Notes under the pieces: model-generated
What the model was told of the DNA's origin: nothing
Seen by the model: the letters and a program-made list of their open reading frames with translations, nothing else
The model's database searches: none
Part shown: positions 1 through 6,371 of the stretch, in pieces
Position numbering within the stretch: the first letter of the stretch is position 1
Layout: the number at the start of each line of letters is the position of its first letter
Source of the DNA: an uncultured Prevotellaceae bacterium
GTDB taxonomy: Bacteria; Bacteroidota; Bacteroidia; Bacteroidales; Bacteroidaceae
NCBI GenBank assembly: GCA_937892315.1
Contig: CALAVF010000161.1
Coordinates: forward strand, 1-8,276
Direction: 5' to 3'
DNA: 8,276 bases
Program-made: the position numbers and the translations under genes

Positions 1-273
1 AGCCCTCTTCGCAATCTTGTCCTCCCCCTCGTCAGCATCGTGCTCCAAGTGCCCCACATCCGTGATGTTACGCACATAACGCACCTTGTAGCCGATATGC
101 TTCAGGAAGCGGAAGATGATGTCAAACGTGATGGCGGGACGAGCGTGCCCCAGATGAGCGTCACCATATACTGTAGGTCCGCAGACGTACATGCCCACGT
201 GTGGCGCATGCAGTGGGCGGAACACCTCCTTCTTGCGAGTCAGGGTGTTGTAAACATAAAGTGCCTGTTCCAT
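1..273 (-). CDS. cysS: Cysteinyl-tRNA synthetase, N-terminal part (runs off the window)
   Basis: Cytoplasmic class I aminoacyl-tRNA synthetase that charges tRNA-Cys with cysteine. The visible 91 residues start at an ATG (271-273) and read without interruption into the window edge. The segment [19 protein letters not shown] (residues 28-46) is the CysRS signature: Cys31 is the expected first zinc ligand and HLGH (40-43) is the class I HIGH motif that binds ATP. It is followed by the conserved [13 protein letters not shown] block (62-74). The KMSKS motif and anticodon-binding domain lie outside the window. There is no strong Shine-Dalgarno sequence, which is normal in Bacteroidetes. A well-matched promoter lies 50-80 bp upstream. 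Identification is secure; only the 3' extent is unknown. Confidence 0.97.
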   Translation of the reverse strand, partial: MEQALYVYNTLTRKKEVFRPLHAPHVGMYVCGPTVYGDAHLGHARPAITFDIIFRFLKHIGYKVRYVRNITDVGHLEHDADEGEDKIAKRA

Positions 274-300
274 ATTCAATATGTCGTGCTAATTATCCGC

Positions 301-319
301 TGTCAATCATCAATTGACA
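301..319. repeat. Perfect 7-bp inverted repeat at the cysS transcription start
   Basis: TGTCAAT and ATTGACA are separated by 5 bases. The dyad lies just downstream of the cysS -7 box (323-330), so it covers the predicted start of transcription or the first bases of the leader. It could be an operator or a small 5' leader hairpin. No known regulator motif is recognised and no T-box features are seen. Confidence 0.4.
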
Positions 320-322
320 TCG

Positions 323-353
323 CAAAGGTACGGAAAATCCCCTACCCCACAAA
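323..353 (-). promoter_or_regulatory. cysS promoter, Bacteroidetes -33/-7 type
   Basis: On the minus strand TTTG (350-353) is followed by exactly 19 bases and then TACCTTTG (323-330). This matches the Bacteroidetes primary-sigma consensus TTTG-N19-21-TAnnTTTG. It points at cysS, whose ATG lies 50 bases downstream of the -7 box. It is the best promoter match in the window. Confidence 0.8.
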
Positions 354-490
354 AGAAATCCCACTTTTTTTACCCCTGCCCCACCATTTCACCCAGACAA
401 ACCCTCCCATTTTCATCATGATTCACCCTAACGCCACTCCATTACCACCCACAACCACCAACACCCATGCATCCCTCAACGAGCAGTCCC
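331..490. other. Gene-free, C-rich and G-poor stretch
   Basis: No credible gene is seen here. By hand count, 331-480 has about 67 C and only 8 G on the plus strand, with runs such as CCCCTACCCCAC and CCACCCACAACCACCA. Such skew resembles Rho-utilisation (rut) sequence for a plus-strand transcript, but no plus-strand gene leads into it here, so this is only a possibility. The cysS -33 box lies at its left edge and a 149-bp repeat begins at its right edge. Confidence 0.5.
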
Positions 491-639
491 CAACCATCAA
501 CATTGTTTTATCACAAAATCCATACGCTCGAAGCCCTGAAAGTGGTCTGAGTCAGACCGCCGAAGTGGTGTGATTCAGACCACCAAGGCGGTGTGAGTCA
601 CACCACTTTTGAGGCTTCGAGCGTGCAATTTTGTCCTAT
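491..639. repeat. 149-bp palindromic repeat element, copy 1
   Basis: A second copy lies at 5826-5974 in the same orientation and with the same length; I count 7 mismatches and no gaps. The outer arms are inverted: ACAAAATCCATACGCTCGAAG on the left (513-533) pairs with the complement of the right arm (613-633), which ends CTTCGAGCGTGCAATTTTGT. Between them lie three successive dyads of the form GTGGTSTGASTCASACCAC, at about 542-560, 564-582 and 588-606. The element has no coding potential. It sits 25 bp past the stop of the minus-strand hydrolase gene. It could be a miniature inverted-repeat element (MITE), a REP/BIME-like repeat, or a strong bidirectional terminator. The family is not recognised. 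Confidence 0.85.
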
Positions 640-664
640 CAAGGGGTGCAAAAGAAGATGGCCT

Positions 665-1732
665 TTATTTCGCCTTCCAGGCGGCAATGCGGTCAGCCAC
701 GTTCTTCTGAAGGTTTACGTAGAAGAAAGCATAATCTTGACCATGATAGCACTGAGGGCCGAAGAAAGGTTGGAGGTCGCCACTCAGGACATACGCCTCT
801 GCTTCTGGAGCGGTGACTATCACCACTCCACGCTGCAAGTCCAATTTAGCGTCAGCAAAACCTTCTGCAATCGTTCCATCGCCGACCCAAAAGCCGAGGT
901 TTTCTTCTGCCGAAGCATAGGTTTCGTCACGCTTCCAGTTGAGCGGATTGATGCTGATTTCATCTGGCTTCACCACCACATTACGATGCCCTGCATTTTG
1001 TGGGCCTTCTGTATTCCATGTGACGATGACACCCGTGTCGGTTGCACTTTCCGCAAACTTCAAGTGTGGGTAGTTCGCCAAGTCATTGTGCGTCACACCA
1101 TAGCCAATCGGATAGGCTGCCACCATCTGTGCATAGCGGTCGGGGTGCGCTCGGAAATAGTCCTCCAGCAGCATCAACGTGATGGCAGAACCCTGAGAGT
1201 GTCCGGCAATGATAAAGGGGCGACCCTCGTTCCAATGTTAAAAATAATAGTCGAGTGCACGGGTGGGGTCTTGCGAGGCAGAAAAACGGAAATGTGTTTC
1301 CACATCTTCTTCACTCATCGACCCCAATGTGGGCACGTCCAGTTGCCGATAGTAAGGAGCAAAGACGTTACATGACTGACGATAAACCGAAGCCTGATTG
1401 AAAAGATATCGCTGAGCGTTCGCCTGCATCACGGCATTATCAATGTCACACACGGCTGATTCCGTTTCCGCCTGCTTAAAGTAGGCAGTCGGGTAGATAT
1501 AGAACACATCCACGGTTTTGTCAATGGCGTCTGGCGTATCGAGCCAGTTCTCTGCCTTTGAGTAGTCGATGGCTTCATGAAACTTTTCGATGCCGTCAGT
1601 ATTGCGGCATACTTCGGGAATGGTCTGCTTCCAGACCTCCATGTCGTTATCAGACACAGACTTGTTGTCGCTGCAAGAGGCTACGAAAAGCCCCATTGCC
1701 AGCAGCATGAGAAAGGATGTTTTTGCCTTCAT
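665..1732 (-). pseudogene. DUF3089-type lipase-like lipoprotein, broken by one in-frame stop
   Basis: Predicted alpha/beta hydrolase of the DUF3089 family, exported as a lipoprotein. The ATG at 1730-1732 begins a signal peptide ending VASC, with lipobox Cys20. The middle carries DVFYIYPTAYF, typical of the family. TAA at 1238-1240 is codon 165; the same frame then continues HWNEGRPFIIAGHSQGS, with Ser179 as the expected nucleophile in GHSQG. Near the C-terminus CYHGQDYAFFYVN contains the likely catalytic His330. The gene ends at TAA 665-667 (355 codons including the stop). Homologues generally have Lys, Glu or Gln-type residues before H-x-N-x-G-R-P, so one substitution (for example AAA to TAA) explains the lesion. 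It lies 10 bp after the MACPF gene and is probably co-transcribed with it. As read, only a 164-aa fragment without the active site would be made. A sequencing error is possible. Confidence 0.85.
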
Positions 1733-1742
1733 ATCTAATTAC

Positions 1743-4073
1743 CTATTTATGTTTTCCGCCAGCATCCCACACTTTAGGATGGACAACATTTCTTGTGTTT
1801 CTGGTAGGAAGTTCCTTGGTGGTGTAAACGAGCCGCACGTGGTGGTCGCCAAATCGGGCACCTTCAGAGGTCCAGTCAGTCGTCTTATAAGTAATGGAAT
1901 CACTTTTCGCCCAGAAACTGCTCCATGTTCTGAATTCACTTTCGGTATGTCCTGCATATTCTGAGCCTCCAGTCGTTGCGACAATGTGCTCCGGGTCTTC
2001 TTTTTTATCGATATAGAGACCTGCAGCGGTAATCTGTCGGTCGTCTGGATTGCTTTTGTCATACCACCGAATCCACACATATCTTCCCTTGTGCTTCTGC
2101 CCTGCCACACCGAGACCGTCGTGGCAGCCATCACCTCGCATCGACCAACTGTACTTGCTGTAGTCGTGGTCGGAGTAGGCAAAACTGATTTCAGCAATGC
2201 CGTTGTTTTCGTCTGCTCTGTCCAGTGCGTAATACCAGTAGTGGCACTTCGAGTTGATGGTGTTGAGATAGCCCTCGTCGGCAGTTTCCACGGCATACCC
2301 ATCGTGGACAGGTGCGTTGATGTTTGCCATCATCGGGTAGTAGATGAGGTATTTCTTGTCGTTGCGAGGGTCTTTGTCAACAAAGGGCTTAGGCCTTCCC
2401 ACTTCATGTCCGCAACTGATTTCCTTGTTTCCCTTAGCGAAATCTTCGGCTTTCATGTAGAAGTCGGCAAGAATGAGTTTGCTTTTCTTTTTCACAGCAG
2501 CACAGTTGCGTTCCAGATATTGCTGCCGTGCATCACCTAATGCGTTGGCAATGGCAAGCATATTCTTCACCACATTCAAGTCTTCCTGCGTGGCGGAGTC
2601 AGCCAATTGTGTATATATGATGCTGGCAAGGTCGTTAATCAAATAGTGGATGGGGTAAAGGCACAGTTCGTCATCGTCTGTGGCAGCGGAGTCCAGTTGA
2701 TTGATGCTGTTAGCACTTCCTTTGTAACCCGTGCGATAACTGACCAGTGCCCAGTTCTTGTTGTCGGCAAAACCTGCCGCCCATGTCTTTTCGTCGTTGA
2801 GGTTGTCTCCGCCTCCCTTAGAGTAGGAGATGGACTGGGCATTCGACGCTTGCTCGTAGTTGTCCTGAGTGTAGGTGCCCCCCGCACTGACGCTGAAGTG
2901 GTCTTGTGCCTGTGCCAGCAGTTTTGTCATCGCATAGGCTCCTAAACTGAGGTCGTTTGGAATGGCTGAGGCACTCCCCTTTTTCTTGAGGTCCAGACTT
3001 GCCGTTGCGTCCACGCCTACGGAATTTTCGTAACAATTCTCTGTGCGACCATACAGATATAGAAACATGCCTCCAAAGGTTCCTTGGTGAATGAGGTCGG
3101 TACCCCAATCGTCGTAAAATGTGGAAGGGGAGAAAGTCTCAGCCGTGGTGTTCAGACTCTCAACAAATGGCTCGGTGACGATGTGCATGAGCATTGTGTC
3201 GGGATTCTCTCTCTCAAAAAGCGACATGTTCAGTTTCAGTGTCGCCTTCTTCACCAAGCAGCACTCGATAAAGCACTCATAGTCTTCGCTCGCCATGCTG
3301 GAACCGTTCAGACCGAGGTCGAATGCCCCGTTGATTTGCCATTTGGGCGGTTCTTGCCCCCATGTGAAGATGCCTTTTACCTCATCAAAGATAAACCTTT
3401 TTCTTTCCTTCTTGGGAGCAGACATGGACACGCCAAGGTTGAAAGCCCAGTCGGTCATTGTCTTGGTGTAGCCCTCGCATTCCTTGTAGAAACAAAGTTC
3501 CTCCGAGTTGTTCGTTTCGGCCGTGAGATAGCCAGCAGGCAGTGCGTTGATAAGAGCAGGGTCCAGCAGGGTGTTCTTCACGCTGCCAGTGGCATTGAAG
3601 CAGTAGGTGCTCTTGCCGATGATTTCGCTGTATGACGTGGTGATGGCATCCTCAGCACGGGTCTGATTCAGTTGCTTTTTGTCAACAAAGACGAAGAAGA
3701 CGTGGCGGCCCTGATCAGGGTTGCCTTTCGGTTCCACCTTCACTCGCACCACCTCCATCGGTTTCTCCATCGCCTTCTTCAAATAAGGCACAGCATACTG
3801 CGTCCCGTTGATGTCCTCTTTCCGAACACCGATGTAGGCATTCTCCTTGGCGGTGACCGTCACCTGCTGCAAGGAACTAATCGGCAGTTTGTGAGCCTCC
3901 AGGCTGTCAATGTCCACAAAGTGGAGAATGCGTCCGTCCACCACGTCGGACAATCTCGCAGGCAGAGGATTTGTACCATTGTCGTTTGGGTCATCATCCG
4001 AACAGGCAACCCATCCTGCCATCGCCAGCAGCATCACCGATGCTGCCAGTACACGATAAAAAACTTTTTTCAT
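1743..4073 (-). CDS. MACPF-domain surface lipoprotein, possible pore-forming antimicrobial protein
   Basis: A 776-aa protein starting at the ATG at 4071-4073. Residues 1-24 form a lipoprotein signal ending AGWVAC, with an unusual Trp at -3. After Cys24 comes SDDDPND, which resembles the Asp-rich surface-export signal of Bacteroidetes lipoproteins (SDDDD in Bacteroides fragilis). The central region, about residues 190-430, fits a MACPF fold: YDDWGTDLIHQGTFGG (320-335) matches the signature Y-x(n)-GTH-x-I-x(n)-GG, with Asp326 in place of the usual His, and a glycine cluster KGGGD follows at 419-423. The C-terminal region (about 575-750) is rich in Tyr, Trp and Gly and may be a beta-rich binding domain; it is unassigned. 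Bacteroidales MACPF lipoproteins include the BSAP toxins, which kill related strains, so an interbacterial role is plausible but inferred. The frame is intact. An AraC-type regulator lies upstream and a lipase-like gene downstream. Confidence 0.8.
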   Translation of the reverse strand: MKKVFYRVLAASVMLLAMAGWVACSDDDPNDNGTNPLPARLSDVVDGRILHFVDIDSLEAHKLPISSLQQVTVTAKENAYIGVRKEDINGTQYAVPYLKKAMEKPMEVVRVKVEPKGNPDQGRHVFFVFVDKKQLNQTRAEDAITTSYSEIIGKSTYCFNATGSVKNTLLDPALINALPAGYLTAETNNSEELCFYKECEGYTKTMTDWAFNLGVSMSAPKKERKRFIFDEVKGIFTWGQEPPKWQINGAFDLGLNGSSMASEDYECFIECCLVKKATLKLNMSLFERENPDTMLMHIVTEPFVESLNTTAETFSPSTFYDDWGTDLIHQGTFGGMFLYLYGRTENCYENSVGVDATASLDLKKKGSASAIPNDLSLGAYAMTKLLAQAQDHFSVSAGGTYTQDNYEQASNAQSISYSKGGGDNLNDEKTWAAGFADNKNWALVSYRTGYKGSANSINQLDSAATDDDELCLYPIHYLINDLASIIYTQLADSATQEDLNVVKNMLAIANALGDARQQYLERNCAAVKKKSKLILADFYMKAEDFAKGNKEISCGHEVGRPKPFVDKDPRNDKKYLIYYPMMANINAPVHDGYAVETADEGYLNTINSKCHYWYYALDRADENNGIAEISFAYSDHDYSKYSWSMRGDGCHDGLGVAGQKHKGRYVWIRWYDKSNPDDRQITAAGLYIDKKEDPEHIVATTGGSEYAGHTESEFRTWSSFWAKSDSITYKTTDWTSEGARFGDHHVRLVYTTKELPTRNTRNVVHPKVWDAGGKHK

Positions 4074-4105
4074 GATTTTATAGATTTAACGTAAAAAATG
4101 ATGCG

Positions 4106-4113
4106 CAAAGATA
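4106..4113 (-). promoter_or_regulatory. -7 box of the MACPF gene promoter
   Basis: TATCTTTG on the minus strand matches TAnnTTTG and lies 32 bases before the MACPF start codon. No TTTG is present at the -33 position; the bases 19 nt upstream are GCTG and fall in the loop of the regulator's terminator hairpin. The weak -33 box could mean that the promoter is weak or needs an activator, for which the neighbouring AraC-type regulator is the obvious candidate. Confidence 0.6.
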
Positions 4114-4114
4114 C

Positions 4115-4149
4115 AAAAAGGACGGACATCCTCAGCAGGAAGTCCGCCC
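4115..4149 (-). terminator. Rho-independent terminator of the regulator gene
   Basis: On the minus strand a 13-bp stem with two imperfect pairs (GGGCGGACTTCCT and AGGATGTCCGTCC) closes a 4-base GCTG loop and is followed directly by TTTTTG. It starts 54 bases after the regulator stop at 4204-4206. The T tract runs straight into the MACPF -7 box, so terminator and promoter are packed together. This argues that the MACPF gene is transcribed separately from the regulator gene. Confidence 0.75.
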
Positions 4150-4203
4150 ATGATGGTTCAGAATTGGCTAAAAGCAGGTTCAGGAAAAGTTGAAAGACTT
4201 GTT

Positions 4204-5683
4204 TCAGAGCCGATTGCGGTATTCGGAAGGAGTCATGCCATAGACCTTCTTGAAAAGTGTCGTAAATGTTGACTTGGCAGCGAAACCGCTGTCCTGCATG
4301 ATGGCTTGGATGGTGTAACGAGGCTGTTCACGCATCAGTTGTTCAGCATGACGAAGCCGTTTCTGGTTCAGATAGTCATTCATGTTCTGACAGCCCGACT
4401 GCTCGCGAATAATGCGGCTAAAAGTCGTTCGATTCACACCCATCAACCCTGCCAACACCTCACGCGACAGGTCACTTTGTGTATAAAGCAGTCCTTGCTC
4501 CACAATGGCATCGAATGCCACAAAACGAGCCTTCTCCGCATCCATTTCCTCCTGCTTCGCCATTTGGCTCGTCACCAGATTCTTCACCGTCCGCACCAGC
4601 CTCTTTTCCTCCCGTTTGCGGACAGCATGTATCCTGTATGTCAGCACCACAATCGCGACGAGACCCAGCACAGCGGTGAGCACACCGACCCAAAGCCGCA
4701 AACGACTGATTTGCTCCGTCTTCACCTGATTCTGATAGACCGCCTCCAGTTCCTGAGCATTCTCCTCTGCCATGCGAGCCTGCAATGTGTCCTTGATTTC
4801 ATAAGCCTGCAACAGACGGTTGTAAGCACTGTCAGCCTGTCCCATATTGGCATAGATGTCAGCCACATTCTTACAAATCAGACGCTCCATATTGCTCCAA
4901 TAGCCTTTCACCTCCAAAACATACGTCTCATAACGCCGATAGACATCGAGAGCCTCCTGCCCCTTTCCACATTCCATGTAGTAGGGACAAATGTCACGTT
5001 CCTCGGTAATATTCAAGCAGGGCAGCAGCCGTTGCCATTCGGCATACGCCCGCTCCGCCTCTGCCACACTATCAACTCGCATATAGAGATAAGCCCGAAC
5101 CGCCAAGGCGATACGCCGGAACTTCAATGCCTGCGGGGCGTCGTCCATAGGAGCCGCCGTCTGCTCCAGCGCCTTCGAGTGTTCGATGGCTTGCGGATAA
5201 TGCTCGTCACCGCCATACCGTTTCATCAACACATAGTGATAATATGCCAAACAAGCCGTAGCCTCTTCACCCTCGCACTGGCTCATCAGCGGAATGGCTT
5301 GCAGCATATATCTATACCCCTTCTCTTTGTCGCCAACCTCATGCAACTGCTCACCCATCGCAAACGTTGCCTCCGCCTCGGCATACTTGTCGCCCGAGTC
5401 GTGTGCCTCTTTCATCAGGTCGCCCAGCAAACGCCTCGCCTCTGTCGCCTCACCCAACGCCAGATGGGCAGTCGATGATGTCCTGCTGCAATGTCAACCT
5501 GTCCACGCCGTCAGCCTTTGCTAACGCTTGCTCATACAAAGCCAAAGCCTCCTCAAACTGCTGCTCATTATACAACGCGTTCGCCTGTTCCCGCAGGGGC
5601 GTCTCATCCACGGATTTGTCCGCCGAGCACCCTAAGAGGGTCAGCAGAACACACAAAAATATAAAAGGTATCGTTTTCTTCAT
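4204..5683 (-). pseudogene. TPR / membrane / AraC-type HTH regulator, split by a +1 frameshift
   Basis: Bacteroidetes-type one-protein membrane regulator. It starts at the ATG at 5681-5683 with a signal ending LLTLLGC, a lipobox-like site at Cys19. TPR-like helices follow (for example ALYNEQQFEEALALYEQAL at 36-54, continuing to about residue 310), then a membrane segment WVGVLTAVLGLVAIVVLTY (about 331-349) and a basic cytoplasmic linker. The C-terminal AraC-type HTH (about 405-490) has SREVLAGLMGVNRTTFSRII as helix set one and ends in the typical FTTLFKKVYGMTPSEYR. The first frame stops at TGA 5450-5452, after codon Cys72 and a CCC run (minus-strand view of GGG 5466-5468). Removing one C joins both parts as ...IIDC-HLALGEATEARRLL and gives about 492 aa. 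A start at TTG 5457 would yield a 417-aa protein without its export signal. It probably controls the adjacent MACPF gene (inference from position). An assembly error is possible. Confidence 0.85.
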
Positions 5684-5703
5684 GTCACTTCGCTTTTCGA
5701 GCA

Positions 5704-5737
5704 CAAAGGTACAAAAACTTTCCGAAAGTACAGCAAA
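5704..5737 (-). promoter_or_regulatory. Promoter of the TPR/AraC-type regulator gene
   Basis: TACCTTTG (5704-5711, minus strand) fits the Bacteroidetes -7 box TAnnTTTG and lies 20 bases before the ATG. A TTTG is present at 5734-5737, but its 22-base spacing is slightly longer than usual. The spacer contains an imperfect dyad, ACTTT-CCG-AAAGT (5717-5729), which could be an operator. Confidence 0.6.
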
Positions 5738-5785
5738 CGGAAGGAAGAAAAAGCGACGAGCCATCCCATCCTCACAACTTTCCGA
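5716..5785. repeat. Two identical 10-bp direct repeats exactly 60 bp apart
   Basis: AACTTTCCGA occurs at 5716-5725 and at 5776-5785. The first copy sits between the -7 and -33 boxes of the regulator promoter; the second is about 40 bp upstream of -33. The same-face spacing of roughly six helical turns is what a DNA-binding regulator with two half-sites or looping would use, but two 10-mers could also match by chance. Confidence 0.35.
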
Positions 5786-5825
5786 GTTCTTCTGCAATGT
5801 TCCGTGGCGGATGACCCAAGAACGG

Positions 5826-5974
5826 CAACCATCAACATTGTTTTACCACAAAATCCACACGCTCGAAGCCCCGAAAGTGGTCTGAGTCAGACCACCGAAG
5901 TGATGTGAGTCAGACCACCAAGGCGGTGTGAGTCACACCACTTTTGAGGCTTCGATCGTGCAATTTTGTCCTAT
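5826..5974. repeat. 149-bp palindromic repeat element, copy 2
   Basis: Same length and orientation as copy 1 at 491-639, with 7 base differences. The first internal dyad is perfect here (GTGGTCTGA-G-TCAGACCAC, 5877-5895). The outer inverted arms are about 5848-5870 and 5947-5968, with one mismatch (GATCG instead of GAGCG) on the right arm. The sequences outside 5826-5974 do not resemble those around copy 1, so the ends are well defined. It lies 44 bp past the stop of a minus-strand outer-membrane protein remnant and upstream of the regulator promoter. Confidence 0.85.
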
Positions 5975-6018
5975 TGCGGCAGGGGTGAGAGATGGAGAGC
6001 CAAGTGTGTCAGCACACA

Positions 6019-6177
6019 TCACATTCGGGCTTTCTGCTTCTCTCCTGCACCGCTGCCTTGGTACTTCGAGCGAGCTTCGTTGAACTTCCAGGTGACATCG
6101 AGCAGGAAGGTGCGGCGGGCTGGGTTGTAGGTGGTCAGTTCGCGGTAGCCGTAGGTGATGGTTTCCTTTTTAATGAA
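6019..6177 (-). pseudogene. C-terminal remnant of an outer-membrane beta-barrel / TonB-dependent receptor-like protein
   Basis: The minus strand encodes 52 residues ending at TGA 6019-6021. They include ELTTYNPARRTFLLDVTWKF and the tail KYQGSGAGEKQKARM. Alternating strands followed by a W-K-F-N and Y-x-G-x-G-A-G tail is how many Bacteroidetes outer-membrane barrel proteins (OMP_b-brl type, related to TonB-dependent receptors) end. The frame meets a TGA at 6196-6198 and nothing upstream on this strand resembles the missing barrel. The rest of the gene has therefore been lost or displaced, and the upstream DNA is now the promoter region of the plus-strand iron-sulfur gene. No start codon or promoter is seen, so it is probably not expressed. 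Confidence 0.65.
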
Positions 6178-6371
6178 TTTACCTACCCGGCCAACTCAAA
6201 AAGCGGAAGAACCAAAAATTTGCTACCGCAAAGTTCGGCAGGGATGGCACTTTTTGCGGAAAATGGGGTGTGGCAGCACATTTTTGGGGCTTTTGGCTTG
6301 TAGTTCGCAGAATTCTGACTATATTTGTGCGTTTTTATTGTTTTACGTAATTCAAAAAAGGTGAACCTCGT
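6178..6371 (+). promoter_or_regulatory. Leader and promoter region of the polyferredoxin gene
   Basis: TATATTTG (6320-6327) fits TAnnTTTG, with CTTG at 6297-6300 and a 19-base spacer as a near-consensus -33 box. The start codon is 44 bases downstream of the -7 box, preceded by AAAAAAGGTG, a weak purine-rich ribosome site. Further upstream, CCGCAAAG (6225-6232) and CTTTTTGCGG (about 6250-6259) could pair as a loose hairpin. Otherwise the stretch holds nothing recognisable. Confidence 0.6.

Noticed and set aside
40..573. 177-codon plus-strand open frame
   Set aside because: It runs antisense through the start of cysS, then through the C-rich spacer and into the repeat, with no sensible protein features.
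491..639. Repeat unit considered as a CRISPR array
   Set aside because: The internal units are adjacent variable palindromes with no unique spacers, and there are no cas genes.
593..1375. 260-codon plus-strand open frame
   Set aside because: It lies opposite the DUF3089 hydrolase gene, has no recognisable motifs and is rich in His, Arg and Cys as antisense frames often are.
1739..2302. 187-codon minus-strand open frame overlapping the MACPF gene
   Set aside because: It is a shifted frame of the same strand inside an intact gene and has a Thr/Arg/Ser-rich composition typical of a shadow.
5466..5468. Programmed frameshifting or phase variation at the regulator CCC run
   Set aside because: The run is only three bases, with no slippery heptamer or downstream hairpin seen. 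A simple mutation or sequence error explains it better.
4306..5478. 390-codon plus-strand open frame
   Set aside because: It is antisense to the TPR/AraC-type regulator, which has clear family motifs. Its His, Gln and Leu-rich composition is that of a shadow frame.
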